Shown: piece after piece, positions 51,913 through 59,235 of the stretch | How the letters are laid out: each line of letters starts with the position of its first letter | Position numbering within the stretch: position 1 is the stretch's first letter | Assembly: GCA_944322145.1 (NCBI GenBank) | Contig: CALUNW010000009.1 | Location: 45,900 to 109,899, forward strand | Source: an uncultured Atopobiaceae bacterium | GTDB lineage: Bacteria > Actinomycetota > Coriobacteriia > Coriobacteriales > Atopobiaceae | DNA: 64,000 nucleotides | Direction: 5' to 3' | The notes under the pieces: generated by a model | What the model was told of the DNA's origin: nothing | What the model saw: the letters and a program-made list of their open reading frames with translations, nothing else | Database searches by the model: none | Position numbers and translations under genes: made by a program

Positions 51913-53280
51913 TCACGTCGGGATTCCCGCGATTGTCGCGACGGGCCTCGCCACGGCGGCGGCGACCCTCGCGGCCGAGCCGAGGCCGCTGGGGGCGCGG
52001 GAGAGCGCCGAGGCGACGAGCCGCGACAGGGCTCGCAGCGCGGCCCGCCCGACCTCGTCGCTGAGCTCCCTGCCGCCTCCCGCCGCCTCCGCCGACGCCT
52101 GGACGAGCAGGGAGGCCAGCAGCTCGGACGATCCCCTCCCGACGGCGGCGAGCGTCGGGCAGCCCGAGACGGCGCGCGACGGGATGGGGCGGCCGTCCCG
52201 CACGGCCGCCGAGACGGAGGCCATCTGCCCCGCGGTCGTGCACGCGGACAGCTCGCGCTCCACGCTCCTCGCCCGCCTCCTGCCGGTCGCCGGGCCGCAG
52301 CACGCCGCCTGTCTCGGCGCCGCGCACGGCGCGGGTCGCGCGGTGCGGTCGGGCTCGACGGCGCGCAGCGCCGCGTTGCACGCGCGGGAGCGGAGGTCCG
52401 CCCCCTCGCGTGCGAGGTAGGCCTCGCGCTCCGCGCCCGCGAGGCCCCTGAGGTCGGCGATCTCCCGGCACGCCCTCTCGTGGTCCGCGAGCGCCCGTCG
52501 CAGCTCGGGCGAGTGCCCGGCCGCCCTGGCCACCGCCCCCTCCACCTGCCTCGCGGCCTCCGGGTGGTACCGGCGGAGGTGACCGTAGGAGATCCTGCCG
52601 CCCTCGGGGAGCGCCACGCCCTCGCCGAGCGCGGCCGCTCCCGCCGAGCGGACGAGCTCGACGGCCCTCTCCCGCGCGGCCTCGCGCTCGACGCCCAGGC
52701 GCTCGAGCTCGGGGGCGATCGCCGCCTCCGTGAGGGCCCTCCGCGCTCGCTCCATGTCCGCCCTCGCGAGGAGCCGGTCGAACCCGCCGTCCCTGTCGTA
52801 GGCGAGAACGTGCAGGTGCTTGTTCGCCTCGCTGTTCAGGTGGAAGCTGGCGACCCACCCGACCCTCGACTCGGGGATGCCCATCATCCGGGCGTACTCC
52901 CTCGTGAGGTTGGCCCGGGCGAAGGCCTGCCAGCCCTCCTTGTCGCCGAGCCCGAGCCGGTCGCAGTCCTCGCGGCGGACGGCGATCACCGAGCAGACCA
53001 CCGCGCCGCCGCAGCCTGCGAGCCTCCTGCGCGCCTCGGCGAGCGACACCGCGCCGTCCGCGTCGAAGAGCGCCGTCGACCCGGGCCGGCACCCGACGTA
53101 GCCGACCACCGCCTCGCGCTCGCGGGCACGCGCGAGGTCAGCCTCGGTCGCCGCCCGGTCGCAGCCCGGCCTCGTGGCGATGTAGCCGACCCGGTGGCTC
53201 GCGACCGCGGAGCGCGCCCCGGTCCCGGAGAGCGCCACGCGGTGGTTGACGACGAGCGCGCTACCTCCCCGCGCGGGCAT
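51913..53280 (-). CDS. MobL-type relaxase
   Basis: 455 residues. The three-histidine metal site typical of HUH relaxases is visible as FHLNSEANKHLHV (about 145-157). A tyrosine-bearing N-terminal region (HRVGYIATRPGC) precedes it. The family resembles MobL-type relaxases of Gram-positive and actinobacterial mobilizable elements. It nicks oriT and leads single-stranded transfer. GGAGG lies nine bases before the ATG at 53280, and the start overlaps the MobC-like gene by 20 bp. The C-terminal third is Ala/Arg-rich and of low complexity. Confidence 0.83.
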   Translation of the reverse strand: MPARGGSALVVNHRVALSGTGARSAVASHRVGYIATRPGCDRAATEADLARAREREAVVGYVGCRPGSTALFDADGAVSLAEARRRLAGCGGAVVCSVIAVRREDCDRLGLGDKEGWQAFARANLTREYARMMGIPESRVGWVASFHLNSEANKHLHVLAYDRDGGFDRLLARADMERARRALTEAAIAPELERLGVEREAARERAVELVRSAGAAALGEGVALPEGGRISYGHLRRYHPEAARQVEGAVARAAGHSPELRRALADHERACREIADLRGLAGAEREAYLAREGADLRSRACNAALRAVEPDRTARPAPCAAPRQAACCGPATGRRRARSVERELSACTTAGQMASVSAAVRDGRPIPSRAVSGCPTLAAVGRGSSELLASLLVQASAEAAGGGRELSDEVGRAALRALSRLVASALSRAPSGLGSAARVAAAVARPVATIAGIPT

Positions 53281-53713
53281 CGGCCTTCACCTCCTCGATG
53301 CTGCGGCCGGCCTGGAGCTCGCCCGCCTGCCGGGCGTAGGCGCGCCAGACCTCCTCGGCGGGGACGTCGGACAGCCCCTCGAAGAGCCCCTTCGCCAGGT
53401 CGACCGAGACGAGCGCGGCGACCAGCGCGCCCTTGGTCGAGCGGCTGGTCACGCGCGCCAGCCTGTCCTCAGCCTCGTCGTTGCGGCGCCGGAGCGCCTG
53501 GTCGAACTGCTCCAGGCACCCGCCCATGGTCGTCCGCAGGAACTCCCCGAGCTCCGTGCTGTAGAGGGAGAGGCCGTCGACGGAGAGGCCCCTCACCACG
53601 AGCTCTCGTATCGCCGCGCTGTCGGTGAGGCCGCGCCCGGCGGCGTAGGCCCTGACCCGACGGTACGTCTCGTCGTCGAAGCGGATCGACTTCACGTGCT
53701 GCTTGCCTTCCAT
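53261..53713 (-). CDS. MobC-like mobilisation accessory protein (RHH)
   Basis: 150 residues: an N-terminal ribbon-helix-helix fold (HVKSIRFDDETYRRVRAYAA, about 5-45) followed by a helical, probably coiled-coil region with RRRNDEAEDRLARV. Such proteins bind near oriT and help the relaxase open the nic site. GGAGG lies five bases before the ATG at 53713. It overlaps the relaxase gene. oriT should lie nearby; see 54301-54344 as one candidate. Confidence 0.75.
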   Translation of the reverse strand: MEGKQHVKSIRFDDETYRRVRAYAAGRGLTDSAAIRELVVRGLSVDGLSLYSTELGEFLRTTMGGCLEQFDQALRRRNDEAEDRLARVTSRSTKGALVAALVSVDLAKGLFEGLSDVPAEEVWRAYARQAGELQAGRSIEEVKADARAGR

Positions 53714-53756
53714 TCCCCACCTCCGTGGTCCGGCGTGCCGCTCGGGCCTGTTTCGG

Positions 53757-54254
53757 CTACTTCTGATGGATGTGACCGGCGTCATCGGTATTGCCTCCCG
53801 CCCGCCGGCGCCGCTCGTCTCCGGCGGGGCAGCCCTCATGGGGGAGAGGGGCCCCGATGCGGCGCAGGCGGGCGATGTTGTCGGGCGTTTTCTCGTAGCA
53901 CCGAGGCCAGCAGGTTGCCGGGACCACGAGAATGTCCGAGAGGGGTCTTCCGAAGGCAAAGAGGTAGGCGATCACCGCCTCGAGCCCCTCCTCGGGAGAG
54001 GCGATCGCTCCGTCAGTGAAGAAGACCCCCGTCGGGTCGAGGTTGCAGCCCTTGACGAACTGCATCCCGAACCCCAGCGGGGACGAGCTCGGGTTGAGGA
54101 GGCGGTAGGACTTCTTCGAGTAGTAGACGATGCCGTTGCGATCGATGCGCCTGAAGCGATGGCCCTCTCGAAAGGCGAGGGCCGCGTGAGGGAAGCGAAG
54201 GCCGGGGTTGGTCTCGCGAAGGGCCTGGATGATGGCGTCATAGTTGTGGCTCAT
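53757..54254 (-). CDS. Hypothetical element protein
   Basis: 165 residues; AGGAG six bases before the ATG supports expression. The product starts MSHNYDAIIQALRETNPGLR and has a compact globular middle (GIVYYSKKSYRLLNPSSSPL) and an Arg-rich tail. No domain was recognised. Its position between the replication ATPase and mobC-like genes suggests a mobility or replication accessory. Confidence 0.55.
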   Translation of the reverse strand: MSHNYDAIIQALRETNPGLRFPHAALAFREGHRFRRIDRNGIVYYSKKSYRLLNPSSSPLGFGMQFVKGCNLDPTGVFFTDGAIASPEEGLEAVIAYLFAFGRPLSDILVVPATCWPRCYEKTPDNIARLRRIGAPLPHEGCPAGDERRRRAGGNTDDAGHIHQK

Positions 54255-54300
54255 TTTGGACTCCTTGCATAGGGACTTGGTGGATGCTTGGCGTGGTGCC

Positions 54301-54344
54301 GCCCGTGACGGCGCCGCGGCGGTACCGCCCGCGCCGTCACGGGC
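54301..54344. repeat. 14-bp perfect inverted repeat with inner stem
   Basis: GCCCGTGACGGCGC (54301-54314) and its complement (54331-54344), with an inner palindrome GGCGGTACCGCC between. It lies just downstream of the RepA-like gene stop, so it may be a terminator; its size and place beside the mob genes also make it an oriT candidate. Confidence 0.75.
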
Positions 54345-54354
54345 GTCATTACTG

Positions 54355-55341
54355 TCATGCGTCGGCGGGGGGCTCCCACCGGAGGAGGATGAGGCGCGCC
54401 GAGCTGGTCCTCGTCCTGTCGACCCTCACCCCGCGCTCCGCGAGGTAGCGGCGGTGCTCGGCGAGCCTCTTGGCAAGCGCGGGGGGCGTGACGTCGCAGG
54501 TGATCAGCTCTGCGAGTTCAGTGGCGGTGCCCCGCCAGGACCCGATGGCTTCGACGAGCTCGATGATCTCCGACATCTCCGGAGGGGCCTTCCTCTCGGC
54601 GATCTCCCGCTCGCCGAGGCGCTCGACGAGGGCCCAGCGGCAGTCTTCGAAGCGCAGCACGAGCTCGCAGTACTCCACATCGCGCCCCGTCACGGAGAGC
54701 GTCGCAGTGGCGTCCGCACGGTCGTCACGGCGGAGGACCATGGTCTGGTCCGCGGCGCCCATCAGGCCCTGGGAGCCGGAGACCAGCTTGAAAACATCCG
54801 CGTCGCCCATTTTTCGCGTGTGGTGGACCAGGATGATGGCGATCTCGCGCGCGTCTGCCAACTCCTTGAGCCGGTGGACGTCGGCGTACTCAGATGCGTA
54901 GACGGACGAGGACGTCGCGGACGACCCACGAACGAGCCGCAGGGTATCAACGGCAATTACCCTCGTGGCGGGGTATGCGTCGAGGTGTCCCTCAAGCTGG
55001 TCGAGGAGGCCATCGTCGATGGTCCCCGCGGTCAGCGCGATGCGATAGCCCTCGGAGGCCTCGTCCGCGAGGCGCCAGAGACGCTGCTGGAGGCGCGGGA
55101 GCGTGTCCTCGAGCGCGAGGTACAGGACGTCGACGCGCCTGGTCGCGCAGCCCCAGAGGGCCTCGCCGCTCGAGAGGCAGCGCAGCAGGTCGAGGACGAG
55201 CCACGACTTGCCGACCTTGGGGTCGCCGACGAGAAGCGTGACGCCCGACGTGAGCAGACCCTCGACGTACCAGGGCCGCTCCGCGAGCATCGCGGTCATC
55301 AGGGCGGAGGCGCTCACGATCTCGAGCGGCCTAGCGGTCAT
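54355..55341 (-). CDS. RepA-like hexameric ATPase/helicase
   Basis: A 328-residue RecA-fold (AAA_25/RepA) ATPase: Walker A GDPKVGKSW (residues 39-47), Walker B RVIAVDTLRLV (about 126-136), and the sensor-like ILVHHTRK and SGSQGLMGAAD motifs seen in RSF1010 RepA. A C-terminal winged-helix region follows (about 240-328). It probably unwinds DNA for autonomous replication of the excised element. Its start overlaps the end of the upstream 55331 gene by 11 bp. Confidence 0.82.
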   Translation of the reverse strand: MTARPLEIVSASALMTAMLAERPWYVEGLLTSGVTLLVGDPKVGKSWLVLDLLRCLSSGEALWGCATRRVDVLYLALEDTLPRLQQRLWRLADEASEGYRIALTAGTIDDGLLDQLEGHLDAYPATRVIAVDTLRLVRGSSATSSSVYASEYADVHRLKELADAREIAIILVHHTRKMGDADVFKLVSGSQGLMGAADQTMVLRRDDRADATATLSVTGRDVEYCELVLRFEDCRWALVERLGEREIAERKAPPEMSEIIELVEAIGSWRGTATELAELITCDVTPPALAKRLAEHRRYLAERGVRVDRTRTSSARLILLRWEPPADA

Positions 55342-55636
55342 AGAGGTCCTCCTCCGGGTCGATCACGACGGGTGTCGCGACCTCGCGTTCCGGCTGGCGG
55401 TCGAGTATCCGGTCGATGACGCGCACGCGCCATTCGATCCAGTCGCGGAGCCTCACGGGGCGAAGGGGGTCCGTGATGACGGGGACGAGGGCGTCGAGGT
55501 CGTGCCTGTCGGCGGTGCCTAGGGTGTGGAGCAGCGCGACGCGTTCAGAGCGAAGCTCGATACGGCTCATGCGAAGAAGGTCGCCGTGCGAGGCGTCAAC
55601 CTCGAGTTCGCGGGCGAGGTTATCGAAGCGGGCCAT
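55331..55636 (-). CDS. Small hypothetical element protein
   Basis: 101 residues from an ATG at 55636 (an in-frame GTG at 55657 would overlap the upstream gene). It is highly charged, mostly helical, with no membrane segment. It sits tightly between the excisionase-like and RepA-like genes, so it is co-transcribed. No family recognised; a replication accessory is possible. Confidence 0.6.
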   Translation of the reverse strand: MARFDNLARELEVDASHGDLLRMSRIELRSERVALLHTLGTADRHDLDALVPVITDPLRPVRLRDWIEWRVRVIDRILDRQPEREVATPVVIDPEEDLYDR

Positions 55637-55638
55637 CG

Positions 55639-55845
55639 CTACCGCCTCTTGGGCCACTGAAGCGCGATCCGTCCGTCATGCTCCGAGAGGTATCTGTCGA
55701 GGTCGGAGGCGCGGACATACGATGTCCGACCCACTTTGACGGTACCTACCGCGTGCATAATCAACAAGGCCTTGCTTCGTCCGCATCCAAACAGCTTACG
55801 TACGTCCTGCTCTTTGATGTAGGGGCTCTGAGTGTTCAAATCCAT
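55639..55845 (-). CDS. Excisionase-like HTH DNA-binding protein
   Basis: 68 residues with a MerR/Xis-like winged HTH (YIKEQDVRKLFGCGRSKALL; VGRTSYVRASDLDRYLSEHD), the usual size of excisionases and small plasmid regulators. GGAAGG precedes the ATG. It is the first gene of the leftward backbone operon, and the TCGATACGA boxes upstream could be its targets. It may both direct excision and regulate the backbone. Confidence 0.75.
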   Translation of the reverse strand: MDLNTQSPYIKEQDVRKLFGCGRSKALLIMHAVGTVKVGRTSYVRASDLDRYLSEHDGRIALQWPKRR

Positions 55846-55906
55846 TTGACCATCCTTCCAACATCTGACGATTGATTCCGTGCGCGCATCTCAACTATCG
55901 CCTAAA

Positions 55907-56023
55907 TCGATACGACTAATGGCAAGATAGATTGGAAATAGCTGTCGATACGATTGAATTCTCCATCGATACGTCTATAAGAAACCTCAATCAGACGGAA
56001 TTGTGATAGATTAATCGTATCGA
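55907..56023. promoter_or_regulatory. TCGATACGA boxes in the divergent control region
   Basis: TCGATACGA at 55907 and 55945, TCGATACG at 55966 and the inverted form TCGTATCGA at 56015-56023, all within an AT-rich gap between the divergent genes 55845 (minus) and 56044 (plus). They could be operators or replication iterons. Confidence 0.65.
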
Positions 56024-56043
56024 TTGAAGGAAAGGAGATGGTT

Positions 56044-57825
56044 ATGCAGCTTGAGAGCGTTCCGACTGACTTCCCGAGGGGGCTATCGGTCATTGAGAAA
56101 GCATGCGGGGAGGAGTCCCTCAGGGTTTTCCAGTGGCGGCGAACGGCACTCTCACAGGGAGGGGTGTGTCTCCGCGCGGGGAGTGCCGGAGAAGGGCCAC
56201 ACATGCTGGACGCGAGGGATGCACTCCTCGCGATGGCCAACGTCTCCGCCTCCGTGGCGCCAATCATGTGGGATGAGCGGAGGGCCTTTGACGCCGCATC
56301 CTGCTACACGCCCATCAGGGACGAGTCAGGCATGGTGATTGCGCGGAGCGTCGACGAGACAAAGCTAGCCGACCCCTTCCCGGCGGATAGTCTCCACTCC
56401 GGCAGGATCGCAGAGGGCGGCAGGGCGCACAGAGAGCTCGTCCTGCAAGCCTCCAGGGCGCTCCGCGAGGTCGGCATCCCCCACATGCCGAGGGACTTGG
56501 CATCGTTCGACTTCTCGATATATGAAGTGATCGACCCATTTCGAAGGATTGGAATGAGGGTCGAACGGCCTCAGGATATTGGCGATTTGCTGTATCTGAG
56601 AAGAGTTTCCAAAGGAGCCGTCCGTCGTGCGGAGGCGAAGGCCGATTCGAAGAGGAGGTCCCTTGAGCTTGCTGAGAAGAGATGCCTCTCTCTGCAAGAT
56701 TCCTCGAAGAATGAGCTCCGGTCAATCTTGGCTGACCTCCGCAAGCTGCTGGGAAAGGATACGGTCGATTACATTGCGGAGCTATCCGAAAACAATCCTC
56801 CCGACTTCCAGCGGAGGCTGGTCGACGCCCTTCGTCTCACGAGGAGCAACACCTCATACGTCGACTACCTCTCCCCAGGCGACCTCGAGGCAGCGAAGCT
56901 GAGCGCCAGGTCCCTGCTCGGGGATGACTACAGGCGCATCGTTGACGGAGGGTGCCTGGTTGTCGACGCGAGCGCCGTCTATTACATTTCGGTGCTCTTT
57001 TCCGACGCCCTCGAGCTCCTTGCCGCCCTTGGGGGCGGGCACAGTCCCGAAGCCGCATATGCGCGCATTCGACGCAAGTTCCATGTCGCCGACTTTATAG
57101 TAAGGGGCAGCGCTTCGGATGGTGTTCCGGAGACTTGGCCCGTCCTTTGGTTTGAGACGGAGGGAGGAGACGCGTTCAATCCGAGCCTTGCGTTTGGAAG
57201 GTCCTGCAGCTTCCGAATTGCGGGCGCGGACGTCGACCTGGTGTTCCCCGAACCAAGATACGGGGAGAGGACGTTTATGGGGAGCACGAACTTGCTCTTT
57301 CCGCTCACTCCTGCCGAAGTCAGGACGGACTTCGACACCCTTGTGAGGAGCCATCTTCGAGACGTCCTTCACAGATTGGTCGACTTGGGCGTAGGGAGCT
57401 ACAGGCATCTTCATGCCGAGCCCCGGCTCTTGGAGACCCCCTCAACTCAGAGCGGCCTTTCAGTGGTGGCCAATGACACCTCTTCCGACCTCGTGCGTTC
57501 CCTTTGGGAGGTCGTCAGGAGGATCGAAGCCGGAGAGATCCCCTTCTCCCTCGGAAGGTGCGAAGCGTGCGGGAGGATGCTAAACCGAACCGAGTCTCGC
57601 GGCAATATGCGCAAGTACTGCTCAGACTCGTGCCGCTCCGGAGCGCACAACGGGCGAAAGGCACTTGCGGAGCGAGGCGAGTTGGCGAGGGAATATGTAT
57701 CCCGTCTCGAGAGCGGCTCGGAGGACGTCCCGTTTCCGTTTGAGAGCGGCACCGACGAGCTTGACCCGGATGCGGGAGAGGGCCTCTTCCAGCGCCTGAT
57801 GCGCATCTTGCGGGGAGAGCGGTAG
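56044..57825 (+). CDS. Hypothetical 593-aa protein with C-terminal zinc-finger-like motif
   Basis: No overall family is recognised. Residues about 500-540 carry CEACGRML ... KYCSDSCRSG, a four-cysteine knuckle resembling CGNR-type zinc fingers; a helical, Lys/Glu-rich region lies at about 190-250. The start at 56044 has AAGGAG seven bases upstream; an ATG at 56038 is too close to it. Codon and base use are visibly less GC-rich than in the backbone genes, suggesting separate acquisition. It is divergent from the backbone operon, so it may be a regulator or a defence-type cargo protein, but nothing proves either. Confidence 0.6.
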   Translation: MQLESVPTDFPRGLSVIEKACGEESLRVFQWRRTALSQGGVCLRAGSAGEGPHMLDARDALLAMANVSASVAPIMWDERRAFDAASCYTPIRDESGMVIARSVDETKLADPFPADSLHSGRIAEGGRAHRELVLQASRALREVGIPHMPRDLASFDFSIYEVIDPFRRIGMRVERPQDIGDLLYLRRVSKGAVRRAEAKADSKRRSLELAEKRCLSLQDSSKNELRSILADLRKLLGKDTVDYIAELSENNPPDFQRRLVDALRLTRSNTSYVDYLSPGDLEAAKLSARSLLGDDYRRIVDGGCLVVDASAVYYISVLFSDALELLAALGGGHSPEAAYARIRRKFHVADFIVRGSASDGVPETWPVLWFETEGGDAFNPSLAFGRSCSFRIAGADVDLVFPEPRYGERTFMGSTNLLFPLTPAEVRTDFDTLVRSHLRDVLHRLVDLGVGSYRHLHAEPRLLETPSTQSGLSVVANDTSSDLVRSLWEVVRRIEAGEIPFSLGRCEACGRMLNRTESRGNMRKYCSDSCRSGAHNGRKALAERGELAREYVSRLESGSEDVPFPFESGTDELDPDAGEGLFQRLMRILRGER

Positions 57826-57922
57826 GCGGGGTCGCCATCTCGGGTTGCATCGGCCGTCGCTCCTGGCCGCCTGCCGACCGCGTCGGCGGGCGGCCAGCCT
57901 CAAAATGGACGGCTTGATCAAA

Positions 57923-57957
57923 TGCGACAGCGTCGCTTCTCTGTCGCGACGTTGCCG
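57923..57957. repeat. TGCGACA/TGTCGCGAC palindromic motif, copy 2
   Basis: 30 of 35 positions match 27446-27480, with only transitions between them. It lies 98 bp after the 56044 gene. It contains the TGCGACA heptamer used in the arrays at 59126 and 60997. Confidence 0.8.
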
Positions 57958-58071
57958 CGGTGCAGAGGGCCGGCGTGGCGTTAAGCTGCCCGCTCGCGGC
58001 CTTTCGGCCCGGTTTCGGGCGGGGCCCGGCTCGCCTGCGCTGACGGGCGGCGAGGCCCGACCCCTCGCGAG

Positions 58072-58266
58072 CTCCGAAATGCTCCGAAGCTACTCCGAAC
58101 CCTCCGGCCTCCCGCGGGACGGCCCCTCTACTCCGAAATGCTCCGAATCTACTCCGAATCCGAGAAAGAATCAGCAGGTAGATGGGCTTACCGATGAGGG
58201 CGTGCCACATGCTGCCGACCGGGATCGCTTCGAAGCTGCCCCGAAGCTACTCCGAAATGCTCCGAA
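58072..58266. repeat. CTCCGAA iteron clusters (three groups of three)
   Basis: CTCCGAA starts at 58072, 58082, 58093; 58131, 58141, 58152; and (first box CCCCGAA) 58239, 58250, 58260. Steps are 10 or 11 bp, i.e. one DNA turn. The last cluster ends 4 bp from the 3' end of the decayed AlbA-type gene at 58270. Confidence 0.85.
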
Positions 58267-58269
58267 GGC

Positions 58270-58830
58270 CTATGAGAGCGAGTAGTACTGCGCGGGGTCG
58301 GTCCTTGAGGTGCCGTGCCACGCGAGCACGCCCTTGGCGTCGAGGCCCCTCAGGATGGCCGAGGAGGACTTGGTGCTCCTCCCGATGAGCTCCGCGAGTT
58401 CTCTCGTCATCACGCGGCCCCTCGCGTAAGCTGCCTGGACCGCGACGATCTCGTACTCGCCGAGGCCGCCCAGGACCTCCCGGGAGATCCTGTCCTCGAG
58501 GGCGTCCCGCTGCCTGAGGCTCCTCGCGACGATGTTGTTCTCCAGCGTGAGCTGGACCTTCGTCCCGTCCGGCTCGCTGAAGACCGGGTCGTTGAGCAGG
58601 AGCTTCTGCATCTCGGTGTAGATGCGCTTCACACCCTCGTTGAGCTCCCGGACCCAGCCGAACTCCACGAGGGTGCGCGCGATCCTGGGGTTCCTCGAGT
58701 AGCGCGTCTCGCGCATGTTGTCGAGCATGACCGTGTTGGGGAGCCTGCCCGGGCTCAGGATCTCGAGCCTGTCGTCGTACATGGAGACCCGGATGTAGTC
58801 CCCCGCGTAGGCGAAGTCGCGGTCTCCAAT
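58270..58830 (-). pseudogene. Decayed AlbA/HATPase (COG2865-like) regulator, C-terminal part
   Basis: The minus strand encodes RDFAYAGDYIRVSMYDDRLE and then SPGRLPN ... MRETRYSRNPRIARTLVEFG, the ATP-binding half typical of COG2865/HATPase_c_4 proteins. A C-terminal winged helix (TRELAELIGRSTKSSSAILR) follows. Upstream the frame is closed at about 58837, and the N-terminal AlbA domain is missing. It is related in layout to the intact gene at 59236 but not a recent duplicate. Confidence 0.75.
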
Positions 58831-58839
58831 ATTATGAGA

Positions 58840-59095
58840 TCAGCCTCCCGCTTCGTGAAGGTAGGGCAACCCGTACGGACAGAGGCGACGTGCGGTGGTT
58901 GACGCGCTCGAGGCGTTCTTCGTGAAGTATCGGAGCCTCACGAGGCGCCACCCGATGGGCATCGATTAGGGATGCTGTCTGTCGTGGAACGGCGGCGAAG
59001 ATTAGGGACTGCGTGGGCGTCGCTGAAAACAGCACGGACGAGAACGTCGCAGAAGGGCTGATCAAGGGGGCTCTGTAACTCCAGGTAGATTCCAT
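58840..59095. other. Decayed coding remnants
   Basis: Short open stretches on the plus strand (VVDALEAFFVKYRSLTRRHP and KIRDCVGVAENSTDENVAEG) end in stops without start sites. They look like fragments of lost genes; no intact gene is seen between 58831 and 59235. Confidence 0.5.
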
Positions 59096-59125
59096 GGCCA
59101 TCTTGTCCGGCTTCCGTCCACTGGA

Positions 59126-59197
59126 CATCTGCGACACCTCTGCGACGTTACTGCGACAAAAAACTGTCGCAGTAACGTCGCAGAGGTGTCGCAGATG
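59126..59197. repeat. Perfect 33-bp inverted repeat of CTGCGAC iterons, upstream array
   Basis: Arms 59126-59158 and 59165-59197 are exact complements around AAAAAC. Each arm holds CTGCGAC three times at exactly 11-bp steps (59129, 59140, 59151 on the left). It ends 38 bp before the start codon at 59236, so it is a probable operator or structured leader of that gene. Confidence 0.95.
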
Positions 59198-59235
59198 GTA
59201 TCCTTGCTTCTACGCCGGGATTCATGGAGGTTGAT

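Noticed and set aside
50803..53628. A 941-codon open frame on the plus strand opposite the relaxase and coupling genes
   Set aside because: It is an antisense shadow of very GC-rich coding DNA: low complexity, no ribosome site, and the opposite strand holds motif-bearing genes.
58072..58266. CTCCGAA repeats considered as a CRISPR array
   Set aside because: Units are 7 bp at 10-11 bp spacing with no 25-40 bp spacers and no cas genes nearby.
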